From: Sphingorhabdus sp. M41
GTDB lineage: Bacteria; Pseudomonadota; Alphaproteobacteria; Sphingomonadales; Sphingomonadaceae
Assembly: GCF_001586275.1 (NCBI RefSeq)
Contig: NZ_CP014545.1
Coordinates: 124,001 to 188,000, forward strand
Direction: 5' to 3'
Length of the DNA: 64,000 nucleotides
The first letter of the stretch is position 1, and the number at the start of each line of letters is the position of its first letter. Below, piece by piece: positions 49,864-59,530 of this stretch. A program made the translations under genes and the position numbers. The notes below the pieces were generated by a model. It had not been told where the DNA came from. It made no database searches and saw nothing but the letters and a program-made list of their open reading frames with translations.

Positions 49864-51077
49864 GTGTCTTTCGCCTCATTGCGATAGGTCTCGACCATTT
49901 CTTCCACTATATTGAACAGGTGGCGACAGAGCGCTTCCTGTGTCTGCATGTGAATATGCGTCAACGCGCCGCTGGATAGTCCGCGCTGGCCCGCTTCGAT
50001 GACATGGACATCCTCGCTGTGAACATCACGCGCCGTGACCATCAATGCCTCGCGGCCAAAACGTTCGCTGGCATTGGCATCGTCATCGACCCAGTAAAGC
50101 CGGATTACGCCGCGCGATTTTTCGGCGCTGATCGGGTAGACTATATGGACGAAATTCTGCAGCGGGGTGCCCAGCATGAAGAAGCTGGGGAAAAGGGCAA
50201 AATATTTGCGACCATAGGGCGTGTCGAGCAGCCCTTTTTCGGCTGCGTTCGGAACAAGTCGAGCAAAAGCGGTACTCAGGAATGGCGCCGGGTCGGGATT
50301 GGGATTGGTCCAGATTGTCTGGGTCCGGTGCGGTCCGATAAAATCGAATTCTTTCGGGTAGCCAAAGGGATTGTCTGGCGCGCAGGCCGACTGGCCGCTG
50401 CGCGGATGGATGAAGCGCAGATGATAATTTTCCTGGAAATTGTCATAGGTCAATTTCCAGTTGGCATCGATTTCGTAGCTATATTCACTGAAGGTTGTGG
50501 CGCGGGCGACCGGCAAGGTTTCCATCTGCTCTGCAAGCGGCCCTAACCAGTCCCGCAGCGGCGGCGGATCATCGCCGAGATATACGAAGATCAAGCCTGC
50601 GCATATATCGATGGCGACTTGTTTGAGGGCACAATCCTCCTTGTCCAGATTAAACTGCTCGAAGTCGGGCGCCGAGACAAGCTCGCCATCGGAACCAAAA
50701 GTCCACATATGATAGGGACAGGAAAATCGGCTGCGCTTACCCTGTGCTTCTTCCACCAACTGCGTGCCGCGATGGGTACAGACATTGTGAAAGGCGCGCA
50801 GCGTGCCGTCTTTGGAACGGACGATCAGCAACGATGCCCGAAGAACTTCCAGCTCACGTCGGATGAAACTGCCTGAATCGGGCAGTTCGCAAACATGGCC
50901 GATACACTGCCAGCTGCGCCGGAATATGGCTTCGCGTTCGAGTTCGAACCATTCGGGATCATAATAAGGCTTGGCCGGGATCGGCCGAGTTCCCAAAAAC
51001 TTGACGCTATCCCGGGATATCGGAGTGAATTTCAATTGTTCTACATTCACAGAGCGGCTCTCCGTATAGATTTCCAT
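49860..51077 (-). CDS. Rieske non-heme iron oxygenase, alpha subunit (ring-hydroxylating type)
   Basis: Terminal oxygenase of 405 residues. Rieske ligands are Cys100-X-His102 and Cys120-X2-His123 (CTHRGTQ...CPYHMW), with His219 and His224 in NFQENYHLRFIHP as mononuclear-iron ligands. The motif NFQENYHL and the later RDVHSEDVHVIEAGQRGL resemble aromatic-ring and quaternary-amine oxygenases, and differ clearly from the other two Rieske enzymes here. It starts the operon with the 112-residue protein and an SDR, and is likely controlled by the IclR gene 70 bases away. No reductase is present. Confidence 0.92.
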   Translation of the reverse strand: MEIYTESRSVNVEQLKFTPISRDSVKFLGTRPIPAKPYYDPEWFELEREAIFRRSWQCIGHVCELPDSGSFIRRELEVLRASLLIVRSKDGTLRAFHNVCTHRGTQLVEEAQGKRSRFSCPYHMWTFGSDGELVSAPDFEQFNLDKEDCALKQVAIDICAGLIFVYLGDDPPPLRDWLGPLAEQMETLPVARATTFSEYSYEIDANWKLTYDNFQENYHLRFIHPRSGQSACAPDNPFGYPKEFDFIGPHRTQTIWTNPNPDPAPFLSTAFARLVPNAAEKGLLDTPYGRKYFALFPSFFMLGTPLQNFVHIVYPISAEKSRGVIRLYWVDDDANASERFGREALMVTARDVHSEDVHVIEAGQRGLSSGALTHIHMQTQEALCRHLFNIVEEMVETYRNEAKDT

Positions 51078-51147
51078 ACCCCGTCGCAGCGAATGACAGC
51101 GACGGGGATCTGTCTGTCAAATCCTTCACGTGAGATTTGAATGTCTA

Positions 51148-51954
51148 TCAGGCGGCCCTGGCGTGATGAAGCATCTCGGCGTCGGATGTTTCTGGCTGTT
51201 CAACGCAAGATGCAACCGCGTCCTGAAGAAGGGCTGTCATGGCTTCGATATCGGTATTTTCACCCGGCTCGTAAACAATTCCGAGCGCCATCGGTCGTGC
51301 CATTCCAGGCCCCTTGACCAGCACTGCGCAAACATCGGCGATCGAACCGAAGCCCATCTTCCCATGTACATGTCCGCAATCCCGAGCGCGTTCGACCGTT
51401 TCGACCATTTCCGGGAAGCAGAATTGTTTGTCTTCCGAAGCTTCGGCATTGAGCCGGCGGATCATGCCGTCGCGCCGTTGTTTCTCGACTGTAGAGAGTA
51501 GCAGCCAGCCAACCGCGCTTTCGGAAAGGCTTTCCTGCATGCCACCATAAATCCCCTTCTCGGTGGATGCCTTCAGGGGCGGTTCGCCATTATGCCAGCA
51601 GAAAATTTGTGCCTCCAGACCGACCATGCCGAACACTCCGACGGAAAGACTGGTCTGGGTTGCCAGTTTGTCAACGAGACTGCCGAGGCGTCCATCGCGT
51701 ACAAAATCCGGCTGGGTTGTCGATCCGAGCATCGCAGCGCGCGGCGTAAGTGTATAGGAACGCGTAGCAAGATCTTTGTAGAGAAGACCCAGATCAACCA
51801 GTGTGGAAAGCAGCTCCGAAGTGCTGGATTGCGGCCGGTCATAGCGGCGGACGATATCCATAACCGTCGCGGTCGGATGGTCGAAATCAAAGTAATCCAA
51901 AACCTCGATCACGCGTTTTGCAATTTTTGCTTTGTTTGAAACAGCGGCCTGCAT
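51148..51954 (-). CDS. IclR-family transcriptional regulator
   Basis: Regulator of 268 residues: winged helix at about 8-70 (IAKRVIEVLDYFDFDHPTAT... SSTSELLSTLVDLGL), then an effector domain with LSESAVGWLLLS and MGFGSIADVCAVL. It lacks close similarity to the IclR at 11188. AGGAGAG upstream supports the ATG at 51954. Its own strand leads into the Rieske operon, which suggests activation or repression of that operon. A divergent MFS exporter gene begins at 52166 across a region with candidate operators. Confidence 0.9.
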   Translation of the reverse strand: MQAAVSNKAKIAKRVIEVLDYFDFDHPTATVMDIVRRYDRPQSSTSELLSTLVDLGLLYKDLATRSYTLTPRAAMLGSTTQPDFVRDGRLGSLVDKLATQTSLSVGVFGMVGLEAQIFCWHNGEPPLKASTEKGIYGGMQESLSESAVGWLLLSTVEKQRRDGMIRRLNAEASEDKQFCFPEMVETVERARDCGHVHGKMGFGSIADVCAVLVKGPGMARPMALGIVYEPGENTDIEAMTALLQDAVASCVEQPETSDAEMLHHARAA

Positions 51955-51984
51955 GCGATTCTCTCCTACTTCTTATTTTTTAAT

Positions 51985-52021
51985 GAACAACAATGTTGAT
52001 TATAGCTGTCCGAGAGTCAAC
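51985..52021. promoter_or_regulatory. Candidate operator and promoter elements between IclR and MFS genes
   Basis: The region contains CAACA-A-TGTTG (51988-51998), a five-pair inverted repeat around one base, and GTTGA (51995-51999) facing TCAAC (52017-52021). On the minus strand TATAAT lies at about 52001-52006 with TTGACT only 10 bases upstream of it, too close for a normal sigma-70 pair. IclR binding between divergent genes is plausible but weakly supported. Confidence 0.3.
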
Positions 52022-52165
52022 AAAAAAATGAACCTGCTTCATTTATGCGTCGCGACAGCGATTTTGAACATCGCCAAAACGATGTCTGGATCATTCAGCG
52101 GAAAAGTTGCTGGCCACAGTTCAATTGGAATTGTTCTTTGTCACGACGTCCGCCATTGGAGCTTT

Positions 52166-53827
52166 ATGTTCAGCAGCACCGCAGACCATCGGGTTCACCC
52201 TTTTTCTCCCTTGAAGGAGCCGGTGTTTCGTAGAATCTGGTCGGCCAGCGTGTTGGGTAATCTGGGGCAGTTAATTCTCGGCGTCGGTGCCGCGTGGGAA
52301 ATGACCAGACTGACCTCCTCCGCCGCGATGGTGGCCTTGGTCCAGACTGCAATGATGCTGCCGATAATGCTGGCATCGGTGCCGGCTGGTGCGCTCGCCG
52401 ATATGTTCGACAGGCGCAAGGTCGCAATGACTGGTCTGGCAATCTCCATTGGGTCTGCATCATTTTTGACGGTGCTGGCGATTCTGGGACTAGCGACGCC
52501 ATGGGTCCTGTTGGGATTCTGTTTCCTGATCGGAATAGGTGTGGCTGTTTACAGTCCGGCATGGTCTGCCTCGATCAATGAGCAGGTAAGTCCGAAGAAC
52601 CTGCCCGCCGCAGTGGCGCTCGGCACTATCAGCTATAATGTTGCGCGCAGTTTTGGCCCGGCGCTGGGCGGCGTCATCGTTCTTGCCGTGGGCGCCCAGG
52701 CGGCGTTCGGGCTGAATGCCCTGTTATATCTTCCGCTTCTGGTGGCCTTTTTCTTCTGGCGCCGGGAGCAGGCGCCGCCGAGACTGCCCCCTGAGGGAAT
52801 TGGCAGGGCGATCGTTTCCGGCACGCGTTACGTATTCCATTCACCGATGCTCAAGCGAAGCCTCGTCCGGGTGTTTCTTTTCGGACTGACGGGCGCGACA
52901 GCGGCGGCGCTAGCGCCGCTGATTGCGCGAGACTTGCTCGGCGGCGATGCGGCGACATACGGGATCTTGCTGGGGGCAAGTGGTGCCGGGGCCGTATTTG
53001 GCGCGCTGTTCGTCAGCTCTTTCCGGGAACGTTTCGGAACCGAGCTTGCCAGTCGATTCCTGATGGTGGTTGGTGGTGCCGGGCTGGTCGTCGCCGGATT
53101 AAGTACAAGCCTGTTGGTCACATTCATCGCCATGTTTGTAGCCGGTGCCGCCAATATACTGGTCATAGCGCTGTACAATGTAACGATTCAGCTTGCCGCT
53201 CCCCGTTGGGTACTTGCCCGCGCCTTGTCTTTGTTCGCATCGGCAATGACCGGGGGGATCGCTTTCGGTGCGTGGGGTTGGGGAGTATTTGCAAACATAT
53301 GGTCGGTGGACCTGGCCGTGATAGCATCGGGCTGCTGCATGGCGCTTCTGCCGCTGATTTCCATCTTGTTGCCGCTTGGCCAGGAATCGCCCGAAAATGC
53401 TGAAGCCGTTGCCCTTGATTCGCAACCTGAAATCGGCTTGCCGCTTACACTGCGATCCGGCCCGATTGTGATCGAGATAGATTGCCGAGTGGCGCTGGAT
53501 GATGCGCGCGATTTCTACAATCAAGCGTTAAAATTACGGCCGTTGCGTTTGCGCAATGGCGGTTACGACTGGTCAATCGCGCGTGATATTGCCGACCCTG
53601 TCCTGTGGACCGAACGCTATCATTGCCCGACCTGGGCCGATTATCTGCGGATACGCGATCGACAGACCGCAGCAGATCGCGAAGCGCAAAAGATTGTTGA
53701 CCAATATTTGATCGAGGGGACACAAAAGATTGTCCGCAGACGCCTTGACCGGCCATTTGGTTCGGTTCGCTGGCGTTCTGAATCCCCCGACCCCAAAGGC
53801 GGGGATGCCGATTTCCTGACCCCCTGA
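52166..53827 (+). CDS. MFS exporter (EntS/MFS_3 type) with C-terminal soluble domain
   Basis: Major-facilitator protein of 553 residues. The transport part (about 15-410) has repeated hydrophobic spans and the motif GALADMFDRRKV between spans 2 and 3. A C-terminal segment of about 130 residues (starting near VIEIDCRVALDDARDFYNQAL) resembles the antibiotic-monooxygenase-like tail of MFS_3 exporters. Likely exports a small molecule. The ATG at 52166 follows GGAG; an in-frame start at 51932 would cross the IclR start and is rejected. The DNA around the stop carries tandem CTGACCCC repeats. Confidence 0.85.
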   Translation: MFSSTADHRVHPFSPLKEPVFRRIWSASVLGNLGQLILGVGAAWEMTRLTSSAAMVALVQTAMMLPIMLASVPAGALADMFDRRKVAMTGLAISIGSASFLTVLAILGLATPWVLLGFCFLIGIGVAVYSPAWSASINEQVSPKNLPAAVALGTISYNVARSFGPALGGVIVLAVGAQAAFGLNALLYLPLLVAFFFWRREQAPPRLPPEGIGRAIVSGTRYVFHSPMLKRSLVRVFLFGLTGATAAALAPLIARDLLGGDAATYGILLGASGAGAVFGALFVSSFRERFGTELASRFLMVVGGAGLVVAGLSTSLLVTFIAMFVAGAANILVIALYNVTIQLAAPRWVLARALSLFASAMTGGIAFGAWGWGVFANIWSVDLAVIASGCCMALLPLISILLPLGQESPENAEAVALDSQPEIGLPLTLRSGPIVIEIDCRVALDDARDFYNQALKLRPLRLRNGGYDWSIARDIADPVLWTERYHCPTWADYLRIRDRQTAADREAQKIVDQYLIEGTQKIVRRRLDRPFGSVRWRSESPDPKGGDADFLTP

Positions 53828-53978
53828 CCCCTAACCCAGCCGTTGCGCGGTCTGATTTGTCATCGCCAACACGATCAATGCTGCATCGGGACAATTTGCA
53901 GGTGACCTTTCTGTTCAAAGCGCGGCAAGTTTGCGCAAAGGGCAATCATTTGAAGCCCACGAACTAGAGGATGTACAC

Positions 53979-56306
53979 ATGAGATTACTGGCGCTTCGGC
54001 GGACAATGTTTGTTTCGCTGCTTTGTACAACATCGTTGCAGCCCGCGCTTGCGCAGGAAGATCGCGACGCGGTCGAGCAGGAGAATGACGGCATCATTGT
54101 TGTCACGGCCCAGCGGCGTGAGGAAGCATCGGTCGACGTCCCGATCAGTATCACGTTGCTCGATAACAAGCGTCTCGATGCAGCGGGCGTGCGGGAACTT
54201 TCGGATATTGCGAAACTGACCCCGTCCTTGCGTTTTGATTCCCAGGGGCCGGCGGTTCAACCGACCATTCGCGGTGTCGGCACTGCCATTACAACTTCCG
54301 GTGGCGGACCGAATGTCGGCATATATGTCGATGGCTTCTTTCAATCGAACACCTATGTCTCGGATTTCGATTTGCTCAAGGTCGACAATATACAGGTGCT
54401 GAAGGGGCCGCAGGGAACTTTGTTCGGCCGGAATACGACCGGCGGTGCGATCCTGGTGACGACCGCAGAGCCGTCTTTCGAAACGGCGGCCGAAGTCAAG
54501 GCGGGCTATGGCCGCTACAATGCAGTGACGCTTCAGGCCTATGGTACCACAGGGCTAAGCGATACGATCGCCATGGATATTGAGGGACAGTTCCGCAGAG
54601 GGGATGGTTATTTCACCGATCTTGCCAGCGGTGACAACGAGATTGGAAATTTCCAGAACTGGTCAGTGCGGACCGGCATCAAGGCAGAATTGTCCGATGC
54701 AGTTTCAATCTTGCTGCGCTACACGCATACGGAATCGCGTGATCCAACCACGCAGCTCGTCAACGCTTTCGTTGACCAGACCGGTGAGGCCGGTTTTCTG
54801 TCGCAGGTTTCTGCCGCCGGTCAGGCAATATATGGCGCGAACAGTTCACAGGGATTGCCGCTGGTATATTATTTCGCTCCGCAAGGCAGCTTTGCGACAA
54901 AACCCGGCGAGACTATGCTCAATCCGCCACAAAGTTTTCGGACCAACAGCGATACCGCGCAGATAACCCTGAGCGCTGATCTGGGCTTTGCCGAGCTGAC
55001 ATCCTATTCCCAGTATCGCGACGACCAGTCACCCTATTTTGGTGATCTGGATGCCACAGCGCTCCCGTTTTTCAACATTTTCGTGGGCGTCGATGATGAA
55101 ACCTGGTCGCAGGAATTCCTGCTCAATTCCAAGCCGGGTGGACGTCTGCAATGGACGGCAGGCCTGAACTATTTCCGGATAAGGGACACGTGGGATGTCG
55201 ACGCGTCCTTCGGCCTGGCACCCTTTTTCGATTTTGGCGGATCCAGTACGACAACAACATCCTATGCGGCTTTTCTGGATGTAACATACGAACTGACCGA
55301 CCGGCTTTTCCTGACGGCCGGGGGGCGTTACAGCCATGATATTGTGGACGATTCCTATTTTACGGCCAATCCGTTCACCACGAGCTATATCGGTCCAAAC
55401 GGGGAAACCGTGCCCTTTACCGGTGCTCCCGGAACCCGGATCCCGGTTGACAAGCTCAAGAATGACAGCTTCACCCCGCGCGCTGTCATCCGGTTCAAGC
55501 CCGATGACGAATCAAGCCTTTATGCCTCCTATACCCGCGGATACAAGGCAGGCATTCTCAACGTCGGTGGCCTTTCGCAGCAGCCGGTCGAGCCCGAGGA
55601 AATTGATGCCTTCGAATTGGGTTACAAATATGCCGGCAGCCGTCTTTCCGTGGATCTCGCTGGCTTCTTTTATGACTATAAGAATTTGCAGGTATCGAGT
55701 TTCCAAAATGGTGCAGCACAAATCCGCAATGCCGCAACTTCGGAAATTTATGGTCTGGAGGGGCAGGTGCAATTTCGCGCCACCGATGCCTTCAATATCT
55801 TCGCCGGGGCTTCCTGGACGCATGCACGGTACAAATCCTTCACCAACGCGCCATTTTACAGCTTTTGCGATCCCGCAGCTGCCGCGCTGACGCCTTTGTG
55901 GTGCGTGCCGCAGTCATTGGGGGGCTTTGGCCCCGGGGCACTGGTCCAGACGACCACAGATGCTTCGGGATTCAAGATGCAACGTGCGCCTGAATTCACC
56001 GGCAATCTGGGTGCGAGCTATGCAGTCGATCTCGGCGATAGCGGTGGTCTGACCTTCTCCGGAAACCTCTATTATACCTCATCCTTCTTTTTCGATCCCG
56101 AGCAGCAATTTCGGCAAAAGGGATATGAACTCCTGTCGCTGCGAGCAGAATGGAAAGATGCGACAGACCGGTTCTCGGTCTCTGTGTTCGGCGATAACGT
56201 GACCAACAGCAGCTATCAGTCGCAGGTGTTGTTCAATACCCTGGGTATTGGCAGTGTCTGGGCCAGCCCTGGAACATGGGGCATTTCCGCCGGGTTCAAA
56301 TATTAG
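53979..56306 (+). CDS. TonB-dependent outer-membrane receptor
   Basis: Receptor of 775 residues. The signal peptide is MRLLALRRTMFVSLLC...ALAQ, followed by the plug domain (IIVVTAQRREE... VDGFFQSNTYVSDFDLLKV... GPQGTLFGRNTTGGAI, about 30-170) and a 22-strand type barrel ending in the aromatic residue Tyr (GISAGFKY). AGAGGATG lies upstream of the ATG at 53979. It has no Fe-siderophore landmark I recognise. In sphingomonads such receptors often import bulky or hydrophobic carbon sources, so uptake of the pathway substrate is plausible but unproven. Confidence 0.93.
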   Translation: MRLLALRRTMFVSLLCTTSLQPALAQEDRDAVEQENDGIIVVTAQRREEASVDVPISITLLDNKRLDAAGVRELSDIAKLTPSLRFDSQGPAVQPTIRGVGTAITTSGGGPNVGIYVDGFFQSNTYVSDFDLLKVDNIQVLKGPQGTLFGRNTTGGAILVTTAEPSFETAAEVKAGYGRYNAVTLQAYGTTGLSDTIAMDIEGQFRRGDGYFTDLASGDNEIGNFQNWSVRTGIKAELSDAVSILLRYTHTESRDPTTQLVNAFVDQTGEAGFLSQVSAAGQAIYGANSSQGLPLVYYFAPQGSFATKPGETMLNPPQSFRTNSDTAQITLSADLGFAELTSYSQYRDDQSPYFGDLDATALPFFNIFVGVDDETWSQEFLLNSKPGGRLQWTAGLNYFRIRDTWDVDASFGLAPFFDFGGSSTTTTSYAAFLDVTYELTDRLFLTAGGRYSHDIVDDSYFTANPFTTSYIGPNGETVPFTGAPGTRIPVDKLKNDSFTPRAVIRFKPDDESSLYASYTRGYKAGILNVGGLSQQPVEPEEIDAFELGYKYAGSRLSVDLAGFFYDYKNLQVSSFQNGAAQIRNAATSEIYGLEGQVQFRATDAFNIFAGASWTHARYKSFTNAPFYSFCDPAAAALTPLWCVPQSLGGFGPGALVQTTTDASGFKMQRAPEFTGNLGASYAVDLGDSGGLTFSGNLYYTSSFFFDPEQQFRQKGYELLSLRAEWKDATDRFSVSVFGDNVTNSSYQSQVLFNTLGIGSVWASPGTWGISAGFKY

Positions 56307-56330
56307 CGGGGTGATGGTGGGAAAACAGAG

Positions 56331-57377
56331 ATGGGCGTGCGACAACCATTGAAAATAATCCAATGGGCCACGGGCAATATCGGTGGACGTTCCCTGCGGG
56401 CCGTTATCGAGCATCCCGGACTGGCGCTGGTCGGTGTCTGGGTCAGTTCGGCAGAAAAGGTCGGTCGCGATGCTGCGGCGCTTTGCGGGCTCGAAGCCGC
56501 AACGGGTATCGTCTCGACAAATTCCGCATCGGAGCTGATCGCGCAGGACGCAGATTGTGTGCTCTATATGCGCCAAGGCACGGATATCGATGAGCTTTGC
56601 CAGTTGCTTGCCTCCGGAAAGAATGTGGTGACCACCAGGGGAGATTTTCATCACCCGCCGTTCATGGACGAAGAGGCCAGAAACAAGATCGAACAGGCTT
56701 GCCGCGAAGGCGACGCATCGATTTACAGCACGGGTTCCAGTCCCGGCTTCGTCACCGAAGCTCTTGCAATTCCGTTACTGTCACTGTCGCGCCGGCTCGA
56801 TTGTCTGACAATCGACGAATTTGCCGACGTCGGTTCGCGCAATTCGCCGCAGCTGTTGTTCGAAGTCATGGGATTTGGAAAGCCGATGAGCGCGTTCAAT
56901 CAAGCCGCAGCTGATTTCGTAAAACAGGATTTCGCCGCTTCGCTGGCGCAGATCGCCGAGGCCAGTGGAATCCATATCGACCGCTGGGAAGCGCATGGCG
57001 AATATTCTCCCGCCAGCGAAACCGTCAACATAGCCGCCGGAACGATTGAAAAGGGGAATATCGCCGCCCAGCGCATCACCATTTCAGGCATTTCCGCCGA
57101 TCGGGTGCGTTTTCGTTTCCGGGCCAACTGGTATGCTTCGGATCGCATTGAAAATGGCGATTGGGACCTGCGCGAATCCGGCTGGCGAATATGCGTTGAT
57201 GGCGACACGCCGCTCGACGTGATGATTTCCTTCCCGGTTGCGCCAGCAGATTATGCGGCTTTTACGCCGGGACTGACGGCCCATCGCGCAGTCAACGCCG
57301 TGCCAGCCCTATGCGCCGCTCCGGCCGGCATTCGCACCACCGCCGATTTGCCGCAAGTCGTCGGGCAATTTGCCTGA
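56331..57377 (+). CDS. DapB-like NAD(P)-binding oxidoreductase
   Basis: Protein of 348 residues with an N-terminal Rossmann segment IIQWATGNIGGRSLRAVIEHPGLALVGVWV, matching the dihydrodipicolinate-reductase-like family that includes 2,4-diaminopentanoate dehydrogenase. The C-terminal half (after about 135) is a mixed alpha-beta domain. Members of this branch are found in various degradation clusters with unknown substrates. GGGAAAACAGAG precedes the ATG. It follows the TonB receptor by 24 bases and leads the operon with SDR, MFS, DUF1330 and CMD genes. Confidence 0.8.
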   Translation: MGVRQPLKIIQWATGNIGGRSLRAVIEHPGLALVGVWVSSAEKVGRDAAALCGLEAATGIVSTNSASELIAQDADCVLYMRQGTDIDELCQLLASGKNVVTTRGDFHHPPFMDEEARNKIEQACREGDASIYSTGSSPGFVTEALAIPLLSLSRRLDCLTIDEFADVGSRNSPQLLFEVMGFGKPMSAFNQAAADFVKQDFAASLAQIAEASGIHIDRWEAHGEYSPASETVNIAAGTIEKGNIAAQRITISGISADRVRFRFRANWYASDRIENGDWDLRESGWRICVDGDTPLDVMISFPVAPADYAAFTPGLTAHRAVNAVPALCAAPAGIRTTADLPQVVGQFA

Positions 57378-57379
57378 CC

Positions 57380-58159
57380 ATGTTTGAAGAAGAGGAGGTT
57401 GGTCTGAACCAGCAACTAGCGGGTAAAGTGGCTCTGGTGACCGGGGCATCGTCGGGCATCGGCGAAATGGCGGCGCGAGCACTGGCTGCTGCTGGAGCCG
57501 AGGTTGTGGTGGCTGCCCGGCGGGCAGACAAGCTTGCTGTGCTGGCCAGCGAGATTGCCGATAGCGGAGGCAAGGTCTTTGTCGTCGCGGGTGACGTATC
57601 TCGAGAAGCAGACGCATTGCGGATGGTCGCGGATAGCATCGAAAAATTCGGGCGGATCGATATTCTTGTCAATTCGGCCGGGATCATCGAGGCCGGCGGA
57701 CTGGAGAGCCTGTCAATCGACCAGTGGCAGCGGGTGATAGATATCAATCTGATGGGGACAATATATATTTGCAAGGCCGCTCTGCCGCAGATGAAGGCGC
57801 AGGGCGAGGGCGACATCATCAACATCTCCTCCACCGCTGGCCGCCGGGCGGCAGGATTGATGGGAGCCTATTCGACAAGCAAGTTCGGCCTGACCGGGTT
57901 CACCGAGGGCCTGCGTCAGGAAATGGGTGGATATGGTGTGCGCGTTTCGATCATCGAACCGGGCGCGACCGAAACAGAAGTGGCCGAAGGGATCTCGGAC
58001 CCGGAGATGCGCGATGCCATGCGCCACCATGTGGCGCGCGCGGGCGTGATGCAGCCTTCCGATATCGCCGACGCCATAATGTTCATCATTGGCCTGCCGC
58101 GCCGCGCCAATGTTTCCCAAATCCTCATCCGCCCGACTGACGACACGGCTCCGATGTAG
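57380..58159 (+). CDS. SDR-family oxidoreductase
   Basis: Short-chain dehydrogenase of 259 residues: TGASSGIG (21-28), NSAG (98-101), Ser150/151, Tyr164 and Lys168 (YSTSK). The C-terminal part resembles YdfG-type serine/3-hydroxy acid dehydrogenases (SQILIRPTDDT). The ATG at 57380 is two bases after the preceding stop, implying coupled reading. An AGGAGG site further in could serve a CTG start at 57404, which would remove eight residues; the true start is unsettled. Confidence 0.86.
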   Translation: MFEEEEVGLNQQLAGKVALVTGASSGIGEMAARALAAAGAEVVVAARRADKLAVLASEIADSGGKVFVVAGDVSREADALRMVADSIEKFGRIDILVNSAGIIEAGGLESLSIDQWQRVIDINLMGTIYICKAALPQMKAQGEGDIINISSTAGRRAAGLMGAYSTSKFGLTGFTEGLRQEMGGYGVRVSIIEPGATETEVAEGISDPEMRDAMRHHVARAGVMQPSDIADAIMFIIGLPRRANVSQILIRPTDDTAPM

Positions 58160-58185
58160 CTGCGTGATCGAAAAAGAGAAAGAAG

Positions 58186-59514
58186 ATGAACCCGTCAATC
58201 AGCGCTAACACCGAACGAGCCATTCCCTCGCTGTCCCGCCGCACATGGGTTCTCCTGATGGCGATGCTGGTTGGAGCAACCAGTTACATGGACCGCCAGA
58301 TTCTGACGATGCTGGTCGAACCGATCCGGCGCGAGTTCGATCTGACGGATCAGCAACTGGGTCTGCTGACGGGACTGGCATTTGCGATGATCTATACGAT
58401 CACTGCCATTCCTGCAGCACGGCTCGCTGACCGATGGTCACGCCGCGGCGTGGTCAGCATCGCGATTGCTACCTGGAGCGCGATGACCGTGGTTTGCGGT
58501 CTGGCCACCAACTTCTGGCAATTGTTCCTGGCACGAGTGGGAGTCGGGTTTGGCGAGGCCGGCGGAAGTGCCCCGATGCAGGCGTTGCTCGCCGACTATT
58601 TTCCGCGCCGCCAACGCGGTACCGCCATGTCGATCTATCTGCTCGGCGCGCCGATCGGAATGGGGCTGGGTCTGGCATTCGCTGGCTGGGCCGTAGTGGA
58701 ATATGGATGGCGCTGGACATTCATTCTCGCCGGCATTCCCGGACTGATAATTGCACCGCTGCTGATGTTGACCGTGAAAGAAGTCCGCGCGGGCATGGCG
58801 GACGGTATCAGCCAGAAATTCGACCAGCCGCCCTTTGGCAAGACAATCGCCGCCTTATGGGGGATTCGATCCCTGCCGCTGATGATGCTGGCGGCGACAC
58901 TCATGGCGCTGATCGGAATGGGCTTGCAGGCCTGGGTACCGGCCTTTCTTGAACGGACGCACGGCCTCCCCTCGACCGAAATTGGTGCCAAGCTAGGCGC
59001 AGCGCTGGCAACGGGATCGGTCCTCGGGCATCTCAGTGGCGGGCCCTTGGCGGACTTTCTCGGGCGCAAGGACCTGCGCTGGCATTTGTGGACACCGATC
59101 GTTACCGGAGCGTTGGCCGTCCTCATGGTACTCCTGGCGCTGAACGGCCCCGCCAATCTCGCCTTTCCCTTCTTTGGCATTCAGGTGTTTCTGACCGGCC
59201 TTTTCGCCGCGCCGATGCTCTACATGGCGACGACGCTGGCCCCGGTCTGGGCCAGAGCAACTTCAGCGGCCTGCGCCATGTTTGCCATCAATCTGGTCGG
59301 TCTCGGCCTGGGGCCGGTTTTCATCGGCCAGATAAGCGACTTGCTCCGTCCGATATATGGAGAGGAATCGCTGCGTTTTTCTCTTATGCTAGCGCTAACT
59401 GTCTATATTCCTGCCGCCATCTGCTTCGGTCTGGCAAGTCGGACCTACCGGAAGGACCATGATGCGGCTCTGGCCGACCTGGAGCGGGATAGCGAGCCCG
59501 GTATGGGACATTGA
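58186..59514 (+). CDS. MFS transporter, spinster-like
   Basis: Twelve-span transporter of 442 residues. Motif A (ARLADRWSRRGVV) lies between spans 2 and 3, with the segment FGEAGGSAPMQALLADYFPRRQRG typical of the spinster-like branch, often found with aromatic- and steroid-type degradation genes. Likely an inner-membrane importer that takes over from the TonB receptor. AAAGAGAAAGAAG precedes the ATG. It lies in the same operon as the DapB-like gene and the small DUF1330 gene. Confidence 0.88.
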   Translation: MNPSISANTERAIPSLSRRTWVLLMAMLVGATSYMDRQILTMLVEPIRREFDLTDQQLGLLTGLAFAMIYTITAIPAARLADRWSRRGVVSIAIATWSAMTVVCGLATNFWQLFLARVGVGFGEAGGSAPMQALLADYFPRRQRGTAMSIYLLGAPIGMGLGLAFAGWAVVEYGWRWTFILAGIPGLIIAPLLMLTVKEVRAGMADGISQKFDQPPFGKTIAALWGIRSLPLMMLAATLMALIGMGLQAWVPAFLERTHGLPSTEIGAKLGAALATGSVLGHLSGGPLADFLGRKDLRWHLWTPIVTGALAVLMVLLALNGPANLAFPFFGIQVFLTGLFAAPMLYMATTLAPVWARATSAACAMFAINLVGLGLGPVFIGQISDLLRPIYGEESLRFSLMLALTVYIPAAICFGLASRTYRKDHDAALADLERDSEPGMGH

Positions 59515-59530
59515 TTGAAAGGAACTATTC

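Noticed and set aside
51932-52165. N-terminal extension of the MFS exporter
   Set aside because: It overlaps the IclR start region and does not look like membrane protein sequence; the ATG at 52166 has GGAG upstream.
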